From the NCBI GenBank assembly GCA_027487245.1, contig JAIYDY010000110.1, forward strand, positions 1 to 39,884: a stretch of DNA of 39,884 nt, given 5' to 3'. The stretch's first letter is position 1. Each line of letters opens with the position of its first letter. Under the pieces are notes generated by a model that was given only the letters and a program-made list of their open reading frames with translations, did not search any database and was not told the DNA's origin. The stretch is from Hyphomicrobiales bacterium. GTDB taxonomy: Bacteria > Pseudomonadota > Alphaproteobacteria > Rhizobiales > Beijerinckiaceae. A program made the position numbers and the translations under genes. Positions 23,890 to 31,848 of the stretch are shown piece after piece.

Positions 23890-24725
23890 TGGCGGGTCAT
23901 GCAGACGAAGCCGCTGCGATCGGCGGCGGCAAATCGGCGGCGGTTGCAGCCTGGGATGCTGAGAACAGCGCGCGGCGGCGGTTGATTCTTGTCGGTCGCA
24001 TCGTCGTCGGCGTCGTTTTCGTCTCCTTCTGGGAGTATTCGTCGGGCCGGCTGATCGACAAGCTTTTCGTCTCGTCGCCGTCTGCGGTCTCGTCCCGGCT
24101 GTGGAAGTGGCTGCTGGATGGCAGCTTGTGGAACCACCTGTCGATCACGCTCTATGCGACGGCGCTCGGCTTCATCATCGGCTCTCTGGTTGGTTTCGTC
24201 CTTGGGCTCCTGTTCGGCCGCTTTCAGACCGTTGCCGACATCTTCGACCCGTACATCACGGCGCTGTACTCGATCCCGAAGATCGCGCTCGCGCCCCTTT
24301 TCATCATCTGGTTCGGCATCGGCATCGAATCCAAGGTCGCGGTGTCCGCCTCGATCGTTTTCTTCGTGGTGTTCCTCAACACCTATGCCGGCGTGCGCGA
24401 TGTGAACCCGATTTTCGTGCATGCGACACGCATCATGGGTGGCAACGAACTGCACGTGCTGCGCCATGTCATGATTCCGTCGGCAGCCTCATGGGTCATA
24501 ACGGGGTTGAAGGTGTCGGTGCCCTATGCGCTGGTCGGCACCGTCATCGGCGAGTTCATGTCGTCCAATCGCGGAATCGGCTTCATCATCGCGCAGGCCA
24601 CCGGGCTGTTCGATACGACCTCCGTTTTCGCCGGACTTGTTCTGCTCGGCGTCGTGGGGGCAATCATCAATGTCGCGCTGCGCCATGCCGAGACGTGGCT
24701 GCTTCGCTGGAAGGCCTCGAACTGA
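23889..24725 (+). CDS. ABC transporter permease, NitT/TauT (SsuC/TauC) type
   Basis: A 278-residue membrane protein with about six hydrophobic helices. The EAA loop for ATPase contact is seen in HATRIMGGNELHVLRHVMIPSAASWVITGLKVSVPYALVGTVIGEF. Other typical segments are LWNHLSITLYATALGFIIGSLVGF and YSIPKIALAPLFIIWFGIGIESK, which are SsuC/TauC hallmarks. The start overlaps the ATPase stop by one base (TGATG). It probably forms a homodimeric channel with the ATPase dimer. Confidence 0.93.
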   Translation: MAGHADEAAAIGGGKSAAVAAWDAENSARRRLILVGRIVVGVVFVSFWEYSSGRLIDKLFVSSPSAVSSRLWKWLLDGSLWNHLSITLYATALGFIIGSLVGFVLGLLFGRFQTVADIFDPYITALYSIPKIALAPLFIIWFGIGIESKVAVSASIVFFVVFLNTYAGVRDVNPIFVHATRIMGGNELHVLRHVMIPSAASWVITGLKVSVPYALVGTVIGEFMSSNRGIGFIIAQATGLFDTTSVFAGLVLLGVVGAIINVALRHAETWLLRWKASN

Positions 24726-25127
24726 GGTTGGCTGTTTTTCATCGCATTGCGCCGGTCTGATCGCTGACAGAATTGCGCCAGGACCGCAGTTCCCGGCTTG
24801 ATTGGCATGAGCCAAGCTCTCAGCCACTTCCCCTGCCGAGCACGCTGCAGTCAGCCCGCACCAGTTTTTTCAATGGTTTGCTGCGCCTTTCCTGGAAATT
24901 GATTCAGGCGATGTCGGTTGTGGTCGTGGCTCTTTCACCATCCACGGTCCGGTCATGATGCAGCGAAAGCGGCCCGGCGCGGCGACGTTCGCTCGGCAGC
25001 CTGCGCGATGGGCTGGAAACATGGCGGATTGCCAAGGCAATGAGTCCGGTCATTTCGGCAAAGCCTTGATATCGAAGATGTTTGATTGCCGGGACCGGCT
25101 TTTTGCCTGGCCGTCCCGGCTCGATCT
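24726..25127. other. 402-base convergent gap without a recognised gene
   Basis: It lies between the ends of the permease gene (plus) and the kinase gene (minus). Short frames exist (for example minus 24904-25131) but have no motif or ribosome site I trust. No clear hairpin with a T run was found. It could be gene debris. Confidence 0.5.
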
Positions 25128-26552
25128 TCACGTTCCGGCAAGATGCTCCTCTGCCGGCTCCACCGCGCGCACAACGGTCACCGAACAGGTTGCTTCGGCG
25201 ACAATGGCGGTCGAGACGGACCCGAGATAGCGCCTGACGCCGCCTGATCCGCGCGCGCCGACCACCAGATGGTCGACATGGTTGTTGCGGGCGAAGGTCA
25301 GCAGAACCTCGGCGGGGTCGGTGCCTTCCAACACGTGGAAGGTGAGCCTGTCGGCAGGCATCCGCATGGCGGCGGCCCAGTTCTTCAGGTCAACCAGCCG
25401 GTTCACATGGATCGAACTCCCGTCATTCTCGGTCAGCGTGTCGAGGCCGATCCTGGCCGTCTTGAGGACATTGACGCAGGCCAGCCTTGCCATCGGTCTT
25501 GCGTCCAGCAGGGTCGTTGCCAGTGACTGGATCGGCTCCGTGAGCGGGGCTCCTTCCGACGACAGATCGACCGCGACCATGATGATCGGGGCCGTTGTCG
25601 CGTGGCGATAGCCTGCGGTCGTGCCGAACGAGGCCGCGCCGGTATTCCAGAACCGGCCCGTCAGAAAGTTCCGCAAACGGCCGACGGGCTTGCGGTTGCT
25701 GCGCTCGGTCAGCGTGACGTGCTCGGGGTGGCGAAGATCGAAGGCGAGTTGCCGCGCTGTCGGGTAGCGCTGCTCGGGTTTCACCTCAAGACAACGCAGG
25801 ATGATTTCCTGGAGGAAGCCGGGCATGTCCTTGCGCAGCGAGCGCGGCGGTTTGGGCACCTCGTGGAGACGCCGGATCAGGGCCTTGGTCTTGTGTTTCG
25901 GGTTGCCGAAAGGCCTCTCGCCGGTGGCAAGCGCATAGAGCAGTACGCCAAGCGCAAAGATGTCGCTGCGCGGTTCCTCGCGCAGTTTCAGCACCTGCTC
26001 GGGCGCGATATAGGGCGCGGTGCCCATCGGAATGCGGAACTCCTCGGCCAGCAGATCCGGCAGGCGCAGGTGGCGCGAGAGCCCGAAATCGATGAAAACA
26101 GCTTCGCCGCTTGGGCGGAGCATGATGTTCGACGGTTTCAGATCGAGATGGATGACGTCCTGCTGGTGCAGGCTGGCGAGGGCAAGGGCGATCCTGGCCC
26201 CCAGATCCACCATCTCATCGAGCGGGAGTGGGGCCTGCCTGAAACGGGCCAGCAGCGATTCGCCCCCGATCCGTTCCAGCACCAGATAGGGTTGCGAGGC
26301 GAAATCGCCGACGCCGTAGCAGCGGGGCACATGCGGACCTGTCAGACGCGGCAGGATGGTCATCTCCTGCTCGAAACTGACGATCATGGTCGGATCATCC
26401 CCATCGAGGATGAGAGGAACCTTCATCACCAGCGGGACGTCGACCCCCTCCTTGGTGACCGAAAAGATCTCGGCCATGCCGCCCTGATGCAGCTTTTCGC
26501 CGACCAGAAATCCGTCGAGAAGGTCGCCGGTCCGAACGCGCATCCGCCCCAT
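25128..26552 (-). CDS. Ser/Thr protein kinase fused to a universal stress protein (UspA) domain
   Basis: A 474-residue soluble fusion. The kinase domain spans about residues 12-275: glycine loop LHQGGMAEIF (21-30), Lys44 in VMKVP, catalytic loop HLDLKPSN (135-142), DFG (155-157), APE-equivalent IAPEQ (182-186) and a C-lobe with SDIFALGVLLYALATGERPF. The catalytic loop has Leu instead of the usual Arg before Asp137, so it is a non-RD kinase, possibly not controlled by activation-loop phosphorylation. Residues about 322-470 form a Usp domain with the ATP-binding signature VVGARGSGGVRRYLGSVS. No transmembrane segment is present. ATG 26552 follows GGGAG. The phosphoesterase gene lies 24 bases upstream in the same operon. 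Confidence 0.92.
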   Translation of the reverse strand: MGRMRVRTGDLLDGFLVGEKLHQGGMAEIFSVTKEGVDVPLVMKVPLILDGDDPTMIVSFEQEMTILPRLTGPHVPRCYGVGDFASQPYLVLERIGGESLLARFRQAPLPLDEMVDLGARIALALASLHQQDVIHLDLKPSNIMLRPSGEAVFIDFGLSRHLRLPDLLAEEFRIPMGTAPYIAPEQVLKLREEPRSDIFALGVLLYALATGERPFGNPKHKTKALIRRLHEVPKPPRSLRKDMPGFLQEIILRCLEVKPEQRYPTARQLAFDLRHPEHVTLTERSNRKPVGRLRNFLTGRFWNTGAASFGTTAGYRHATTAPIIMVAVDLSSEGAPLTEPIQSLATTLLDARPMARLACVNVLKTARIGLDTLTENDGSSIHVNRLVDLKNWAAAMRMPADRLTFHVLEGTDPAEVLLTFARNNHVDHLVVGARGSGGVRRYLGSVSTAIVAEATCSVTVVRAVEPAEEHLAGT

Positions 26553-26576
26553 GTCTGTGCTCCCGTTCTGCCCGTC

Positions 26577-27317
26577 TCATCGCCCGTGAAGCAGGCGCTC
26601 GGCGAGCGACATCGGCAAGCCGGCCTCGCGGACCTTTCGGGACGCCTGATAATGATCGTAGGCGACACGCTCGAAGGCCAGCGTCCGGGTCTGCGTGTCG
26701 AGAACGCCGAAGGCGGCAGCGGGCGACCCGTCGCGTGGCTGCCCGACCGCGCCCATGACGCCAAGCCAGTTCTGGCTTGCCGCAAGGGGGATGTCCTGAC
26801 CGCTCACCGGGACATGCCGTGTCGCCGTGCCGGCACTGACCAGGCGCCACAGGCTCGGAACGTGGACATGCCCAACAATGGTGAGCTTCGCGTCAGTCGC
26901 GCGCAGGGATCGTTCGGCGGATGCGGCATCAAGGATGTAGGTCCAGGCGAGGGGCGTGCGGGCGCTGGCATGGACCAGCAGAAGGTCGCCTTCCCGGTAC
27001 GCCGGGACGAGGCGTGCCAGCACGGCATGGTGAGCGGAGGTCAGTTGCAACCGCGTCCAGTCGATCGCCGCGCGGGCCGCGCTGTTCATGTCTTCGGATG
27101 ATCCGGTGACGGCAGCGTCGTGATTGCCCAGAATGCCGATCGCGCCGGCATCGAGCAGCGCTTCCGCCCGTTCGAGGCAATAGGCCGGATCGGCCCCGTA
27201 GCCGACGATGTCGCCGAGCAATACGATGCGGTCGATCCTGTGCGTTGCCAGACGGGCCAGCACTGCGTCCAGCGCTTCGCGGTTGGCGTGAATGTCGGAG
27301 AGAATGGCATACCGCAT
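26577..27317 (-). CDS. Calcineurin-like metallophosphoesterase
   Basis: A 246-residue enzyme. All metal-binding blocks are visible: YAILSDIHAN (Asp-x-His), VLLGDIVGYG (Gly-Asp), GILGNHD, an internal His (LLLVHASAR) and IVGHVHVPSL (Gly-His-x-His). This order fits the YfcE/bacterial metallophosphoesterase class acting on phosphodiesters or phosphomonoesters with two metal ions. ATG 27317 is supported by the family start and by GTGAGG upstream; the open frame runs on to 27839 without meaning. It is the first gene of a two-gene operon with the kinase-Usp fusion, so it might reverse the phosphorylation by that kinase or act on a nucleotide; both are inference. Confidence 0.88.
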   Translation of the reverse strand: MRYAILSDIHANREALDAVLARLATHRIDRIVLLGDIVGYGADPAYCLERAEALLDAGAIGILGNHDAAVTGSSEDMNSAARAAIDWTRLQLTSAHHAVLARLVPAYREGDLLLVHASARTPLAWTYILDAASAERSLRATDAKLTIVGHVHVPSLWRLVSAGTATRHVPVSGQDIPLAASQNWLGVMGAVGQPRDGSPAAAFGVLDTQTRTLAFERVAYDHYQASRKVREAGLPMSLAERLLHGR

Positions 27318-27626
27318 GCGGAACCTCACCCACGCCCGGACCGACCCCAAACGGAGCCGGCGTCGGCGGAGTTTGGCACGCATGCGCGCCCATTCCCATC
27401 CGCCATTGGGCCAACCCGCGCGGCGGGGCATGGACCTTTGGCAGGCCAGTGCAACGCAGATGGTGCCTGCAGTGCTGTTGAAGAACATGGCCGATGTGCG
27501 ATAGATCCTGAACGAAGCGCGTTCCCGGTTTCCGCGGTCCGCGTTTGTCTCCTGTGTCCGTCTCCTTCTGTGGTGTCTGCCGGTCTGCTTTGATCGGCCT
27601 GGCTCGCAGACAACCCCTGCGAACCC
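27318..27626. other. Divergent intergenic region, 309 bases
   Basis: It separates the starts of the phosphoesterase operon (minus) and the racemase-superfamily gene (plus) and must contain both promoters. I see no strong -35/-10 pair, no inverted repeat of note and no further gene. Confidence 0.4.
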
Positions 27627-28373
27627 ATGACAGCCCCCGTCACGCTGCGCCGCATCGGCATGCTCACGCCTTCCTCGAACACGGTGCTGGAGCCGGTGAC
27701 GCAGCGTCTGCTGGCGGGCCTGCCCGGCGTAACGGCCCATTTCAGCCGCTTCAAGGTGACGGAAATCGCGCTGGATGCCGGCGCACTGGCGCAGTTCGAC
27801 GATAAGCCGATCCTTGATGCTGCCGAGTTGCTGGCCCATGCCAAGGTCGATGTGATCTCGTGGAACGGCACATCGGCGAGTTGGCTCGGCATCGACCGCG
27901 ACTGGCGTCTGAAGGAGCGCATCGAGGCAGCAACCGGCATTGTGGCCAGCACCTGCATCCTGTCGCTGGTTGACATCCTGACCCGTATCGGGGCGGCATC
28001 GCAGGCACTGGTGTCACCCTACACAAGCGATGTGCAGGAGACGATCATCGCCACCTATGCCGCGCTGGGCTTTGCCTGTCCGGCCGAGCGGCATCTGGGC
28101 ATCCGGGACAATTTCAGCTTCGGCACGGTGGATGAGGAGACCATCGGCCGGATGATCGCCGATTGCCTGCCGGCCGCGCCCGACGCCATCACCATCCTGT
28201 GCACGAACATGATCGGCGCACGCGTTGCAGCGGACATGGAAACACCGGACGGGCCGATGATGCTCGATTCCGTTGCGGTGACGTTGTGGGGCTGCCTGAT
28301 GGCGGTGGGCCTGCGCCCGGGCCTGATCACGGGGCAGGGGCGCGTGTTCACGGACCCGCGGCTCAACCCCTGA
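27627..28373 (+). CDS. Asp/Glu racemase superfamily enzyme (maleate isomerase / arylmalonate decarboxylase-like)
   Basis: A 248-residue protein. The N-terminal RRIGMLTPSSNTVLEPV is the family signature of maleate cis-trans isomerases and arylmalonate decarboxylases. Maleate isomerases use two cysteines. Here the first position is Gly81 (VISWNGTSASWLG), while the second is kept as Cys192 (TILCTNMIG). Thr82, Ser83 and Tyr132 (SPYTSDV) could form an oxyanion pocket. This Gly/Cys pattern resembles arylmalonate decarboxylase (Gly74/Cys188), so a decarboxylation is at least as likely as isomerisation. No clear ribosome site precedes ATG 27627; a second Met is residue 12. It stands alone, convergent with mur. 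Confidence 0.82.
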   Translation: MTAPVTLRRIGMLTPSSNTVLEPVTQRLLAGLPGVTAHFSRFKVTEIALDAGALAQFDDKPILDAAELLAHAKVDVISWNGTSASWLGIDRDWRLKERIEAATGIVASTCILSLVDILTRIGAASQALVSPYTSDVQETIIATYAALGFACPAERHLGIRDNFSFGTVDEETIGRMIADCLPAAPDAITILCTNMIGARVAADMETPDGPMMLDSVAVTLWGCLMAVGLRPGLITGQGRVFTDPRLNP

Positions 28374-28433
28374 GAGCGACCTACGCGCGCCGGCCAGCGC
28401 ACCCATGGCCAGATGGTCGAGCACATGCCGGCC

Positions 28434-28937
28434 TCAGCGCGGCTTGCGCCGGCGGCCATAGAGTTCGAGCCGGTGGCGCACGATGTCATAGCCGAGTTCG
28501 GCTGCGATCTTGGCCTGGAGACGCTCGATCTCCTCGGAGGTGAACTCGATCACCTGCCCGGTCTCGATGTCGATCAGATGATCGTGGTGCTGCTGGTCGG
28601 CGTGCTCGTAGCGCGAGACACCATCATCGAAGGCGTGCCGCTCGATGGCGCCGCGCTCCCCGAGCAGTTTCATTGTGCGGTATACGGTTGAAACCGCCAG
28701 CGTCGGGTCATGCGCAAAGGCCCGTCCGAAGATCGTCTTCGCATCGGGATGATCGTTGGCTTCGGACAGGATGCGCAGGATCAGCCGGCGCTGCTGCGTC
28801 ATGCGCAATCCGGCCAGCTTCAACTCCGCCTCGAACAGCAAGGCCCGGTTCTGGGCCGTGGTGCGCGGCAAGGTCTGGGACAAGGTCTCGGGCATTCCTG
28901 CGGTCCTGCCTCTGGCTGCATCCATGGCCGATCTCAT
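28434..28937 (-). CDS. mur: Fur-family metal regulator, Mur (manganese) type
   Basis: A 167-residue repressor if ATG 28937 is used, 153 if ATG 28895 is used; the latter is nearer the family length and leaves more room for a promoter. A winged-helix DNA-binding domain (LRMTQQRRLILRILSEANDHPDAKTIF, then AVSTVYRTMKLLGE) is followed by the metal site and dimerisation domain (HADQQHHDHLIDIETGQVIEF, then LELYG). The C-x-x-C zinc pair of Zur and many Fur proteins is absent, as in alphaproteobacterial Mur. Divergent placement to a Mn-type sit importer with palindromic sites between them supports Mn(II)-dependent repression of sitABCD. A general Fur name is the cautious alternative. Confidence 0.85.
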   Translation of the reverse strand: MRSAMDAARGRTAGMPETLSQTLPRTTAQNRALLFEAELKLAGLRMTQQRRLILRILSEANDHPDAKTIFGRAFAHDPTLAVSTVYRTMKLLGERGAIERHAFDDGVSRYEHADQQHHDHLIDIETGQVIEFTSEEIERLQAKIAAELGYDIVRHRLELYGRRRKPR

Positions 28938-28975
28938 AGCTTATTGCGTCGCATGTGCAAATACCAAAGCTTATC

Positions 28976-28988
28976 GCAAATCATTCGC
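28976..28988. promoter_or_regulatory. Fur/Mur-box-like 6-1-6 palindrome in mur-sit promoter region
   Basis: GCAAATCATTCGC is a 6-1-6 inverted repeat with one mismatch and resembles the classic Fur core GCAAAT-N-ATTTGC. It lies 8 bases upstream of the sit -35 and about 40 bases from the longest mur start, so it could control both directions. Confidence 0.5.
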
Positions 28989-28995
28989 AAGAGCA

Positions 28996-29024
28996 TTGAC
29001 AGATGCAATCCAGTTGCAATAACG
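28996..29024 (+). promoter_or_regulatory. sitABCD promoter with an embedded perfect operator palindrome
   Basis: TTGACA (28996-29001) and ATAACG (29019-29024) are 17 bases apart, ending 36 bases before the sitA ATG. The spacer contains the perfect inverted repeat TGCAA-TCCAG-TTGCA (29004-29018). A repressor bound there would block RNA polymerase. The TGCAA/TTGCA arms fit the kind of site reported for rhizobial Mur-responsive sequences, as far as I recall. Confidence 0.6.
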
Positions 29025-29060
29025 TCGTGTTGGGGCACAATGCACATGGTGGAGCGGAGC

Positions 29061-30059
29061 ATGACGGAATCATCTGACAAGCAACCTGATCGGGCAGGGC
29101 GCGAGAGTTCGCGTGGTCTGACCCGCCGCGGGCTGTGCGCGCCCCTTGCCGTGCTGGCGCTGGCCCCGGTTGTGTTGTCCTCCCCGGCGCTGACCGGCAG
29201 GGCCGTGGCGCAAGCGGGTCCGGCCCGGCGCGCGGCGAACACAGCTCTGCGTGTGGTCACGACCTTCACCGTGATTCAGGACATCGCGCAGAATGTGGCC
29301 GGCGCGGCCGCAATCGTCGAATCGATCACCAAGCCCGGGGCCGAGATCCACGACTATCAGCCCACGCCGCAGGATGTGGTGAAGGCGCAATCGGCCGATC
29401 TGGTGCTCTGGAACGGCATGAACCTGGAACGCTGGTTCGAGCGCTTCTTCGACAATGTCGGCAAGGTGCCAAGCGCGGTCGTAACAGACGGCATCGTGCC
29501 GTTGGCCATCAAGGATGGCCCCTATCAGGGCAAGCCGAACCCGCATGCCTGGATGTCGACCGCCAATGCGCTGGTCTATGTCGAGAACATCCGCAAGGCG
29601 CTGGCGGCTGCCGATCCGGCCAATGCCGCGACGTATGCCGCCAATGCCACCGCCTATGCGGCGCGGATCAGGGCGCTGGAGGCACCGCTGAAGGCGCGCC
29701 TCGCCAAGGTGCCGGAGCCACAGCGCTGGCTGGTCAGCAGCGAGGGGGCTTTCAGCTACCTCGCAGCGGATCTGGGCTGGCGCGAGGCCTATCTATGGCC
29801 GATCAATGCGGAGGAGCAGGGCACCCCGCAGCAGGTGCGCCGCCTGATCGATCTCGTGCGGGCCAACAAGGTGCCGGTGGTGTTCAGCGAAAGCACGATC
29901 TCGGACCGGCCGGCCCGGCAGATCGCCCGTGAAACCGGGGCCCGCTACGGCGGTGTGCTCTATGTCGACTCGCTCAGCGCAACTGGCGGGCCTGTCCCGA
30001 CCTATCTCAAGCTTATCGAGACCACGGTCGAGACCATCGCGAAAGGCTTCGGAACCTGA
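29061..30059 (+). CDS. sitA: Manganese/iron ABC transporter substrate-binding protein
   Basis: A 332-residue cluster A-I (cluster 9) metal-binding protein. The N-terminal leader ([20 protein letters not shown], about 20-40) has a twin-Arg-like pair and ends before AVAQAG. The metal ligands fit the His-His-Glu-Asp set of Mn/Fe binders: His97 in [11 protein letters not shown], His162 in NPHAWMS, Glu228 in SSEGAFSYL and Asp303 in LYVDSLS. ZnuA would have a third His and usually a His-rich loop, which is absent. ATG 29061 follows GGAGCGGAGC. The next gene starts at its stop (TGATG), so the four sit genes form one operon. Confidence 0.92.
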   Translation: MTESSDKQPDRAGRESSRGLTRRGLCAPLAVLALAPVVLSSPALTGRAVAQAGPARRAANTALRVVTTFTVIQDIAQNVAGAAAIVESITKPGAEIHDYQPTPQDVVKAQSADLVLWNGMNLERWFERFFDNVGKVPSAVVTDGIVPLAIKDGPYQGKPNPHAWMSTANALVYVENIRKALAAADPANAATYAANATAYAARIRALEAPLKARLAKVPEPQRWLVSSEGAFSYLAADLGWREAYLWPINAEEQGTPQQVRRLIDLVRANKVPVVFSESTISDRPARQIARETGARYGGVLYVDSLSATGGPVPTYLKLIETTVETIAKGFGT

Positions 30060-30985
30060 TGGCATACAGCACCGGCCAGCCCGTCGCCGGGATCAAGGTC
30101 TCAGGCATTTCGGTCAGCTACAGCAGTGGTGTGACGGCGATCCGCGATGCCAGCTTCGTGCTGGGGCCGGCGTCGATCTGCGCGCTCGTCGGTGTCAACG
30201 GCTCGGGCAAGTCCACCCTGTTCAAGACGCTGATGGGCTTTCTAGAGCCGTCCACCGGCCATGTCAGCATCAGTGGCCTTCCCGTGCAACAGGCGCTGAA
30301 GGCCGGCCTCGTGGCCTACGTTCCGCAGAGCGAGGATGTCGACTGGACCTTTCCGGTGCTGGTCGAGGATGTCGTGATGATGGGCCGCTATGGCCACATG
30401 GGATTCCTGAGGCTTGCCTCGAAGGAGGACAGGAAGTCCGTCGATGACGCGCTGGAGCGGGTCGGCATGGCCGCTTTCCGCTCGAGGCAGATCGGGGAGC
30501 TCAGCGGCGGGCAGCGCAAGCGCGTGTTCCTGGCCCGGGCGCTGGCGCAGGGCGCGTCGGTCATCCTGCTCGATGAGCCGTTCACCGGGGTCGACGTTAA
30601 GACCGAGGCCGCCATCATCGACCTGATGCGCGACTTGCGCGAACAAGGCTGCCTGATGCTGGTCTCGACCCACAACCTCGGCTCGGTGCCGGAATTCTGC
30701 GATCAGGTGGTGCTGATCAACCGCACGGTGCTGGCCTATGGGCCAACAGCGGAGGTGTTCACGCAGGCACATCTTGCGGCGGCCTTCGGCGGTGTCCTGC
30801 GGCATGTCCGTCTTGGCGGCTCCGACCTGCACGATGACGAGGACCAGCGCTCGATCACTGTCCTGACCGACGACGAGCGGCCATTGGTGCTCTACGGCGA
30901 GCGCCAGTCACAGCGCATCGTCTCGCCGGATGGCACGCCTGCGGAAGGTAGCGCGTCACCCGCCAAGCCACCTGCCCAGCCATGA
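30059..30985 (+). CDS. sitB: Manganese/iron ABC transporter ATP-binding protein
   Basis: A 308-residue ATPase. It has Walker [11 protein letters not shown], the Q loop in [27 protein letters not shown] (typical for the Mn/Zn/Fe importer class), signature [15 protein letters not shown], Walker [13 protein letters not shown] and the switch His in [11 protein letters not shown]-terminal tail of about 60 residues (after [15 protein letters not shown]) is longer than in many homologues and of unknown role. It overlaps sitA by one base and sitC by four. Confidence 0.93.
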   Translation: MAYSTGQPVAGIKVSGISVSYSSGVTAIRDASFVLGPASICALVGVNGSGKSTLFKTLMGFLEPSTGHVSISGLPVQQALKAGLVAYVPQSEDVDWTFPVLVEDVVMMGRYGHMGFLRLASKEDRKSVDDALERVGMAAFRSRQIGELSGGQRKRVFLARALAQGASVILLDEPFTGVDVKTEAAIIDLMRDLREQGCLMLVSTHNLGSVPEFCDQVVLINRTVLAYGPTAEVFTQAHLAAAFGGVLRHVRLGGSDLHDDEDQRSITVLTDDERPLVLYGERQSQRIVSPDGTPAEGSASPAKPPAQP

Positions 30986-31848
30986 TAGCGCTTCTGCTGG
31001 AGCCGTTCGGTTATGGCTACATGGTCCGGGCCATCTGGGTCAGCGCACTCGTCGGAGGCGTCTGCGCCTTTTTGTCGTGCTATCTGATCCTCAAGGGCTG
31101 GGCCCTGATGGGCGACGCGCTGTCACATTCGGTCGTGCCCGGCGTTGCGGTCGCCTATCTGGCCGGCCTGCCCTATGCGATCGGGGCGTTCACCTCCGGG
31201 CTGATCGCGGCGCTCGGCATCGTCATCGTCAAGCGGCTGACAGTGCTGCGCGAGGATGCGGTGATCGGGCTGGTGTTCACCAGTTTCTTTGCCGCAGGGC
31301 TGATGCTGGTCTCGATCAACCCCACGACTGTCAACCTCCAGGCTGTGATCTTCGGCAATGTCCTGGCCATCTCCGATGAGGACCTGATGCAGGTCGTGAT
31401 CATCGCCGGGCTGTCGCTGGCCATTCTCGGGCTGCGCTGGAAGGACATGATGCTAGCCTTCTTCGACGAGAGCCATGTGCGCAGCGTCGGCATCAATCCG
31501 CTGCATCTGAGAGTGCTGTTCTTCGTGCTCCTTTCGGCCTGCACAGTGGCCGCACTGCAAACCGTCGGCGCGATCCTCGTCATCGCCATGGTCGTGACGC
31601 CGGGCGCGACGGCCTACCTGCTCACCGACCGTTTCGGCCGCATGGTCTGGATCGCTGTCGCCATCGGCGCGGGAAGTAGCGCGGTGGGAGCCTATGCCAG
31701 CTACTTTCTGGATGGCGCGACGGGCGGGCTGATCGTGCTGTTGCAGACAGCGCTGTTCCTGGCCGCCTTCGTGTTTGCGCCCAAACATGGCCGCCTTGCC
31801 GCGCGGCGGGCGGCACGCCGCGCGCCGGTGGGTGAGGTGGCGCCATGA
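30982..31848 (+). CDS. sitC: Manganese/iron ABC transporter permease
   Basis: A 288-residue permease of the ABC-3 family with about eight to nine hydrophobic helices. Typical segments are [52 protein letters not shown], and [25 protein letters not shown]. The C-terminus is basic ([14 protein letters not shown]). It overlaps both sitB and sitD by four bases. It is homologous to sitD, and the two presumably form a heterodimeric channel. Confidence 0.92.
   Translation: MIALLLEPFGYGYMVRAIWVSALVGGVCAFLSCYLILKGWALMGDALSHSVVPGVAVAYLAGLPYAIGAFTSGLIAALGIVIVKRLTVLREDAVIGLVFTSFFAAGLMLVSINPTTVNLQAVIFGNVLAISDEDLMQVVIIAGLSLAILGLRWKDMMLAFFDESHVRSVGINPLHLRVLFFVLLSACTVAALQTVGAILVIAMVVTPGATAYLLTDRFGRMVWIAVAIGAGSSAVGAYASYFLDGATGGLIVLLQTALFLAAFVFAPKHGRLAARRAARRAPVGEVAP

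Noticed and set aside
24904..25131. Minus-strand frame of 75 codons after the kinase gene
   Set aside because: No ribosome site or family signature; kept only as an unassigned gap.
25602..27101. Plus-strand open frame of 499 codons
   Set aside because: Antisense to the kinase-Usp and phosphoesterase genes, both with full motifs; shadow frame.
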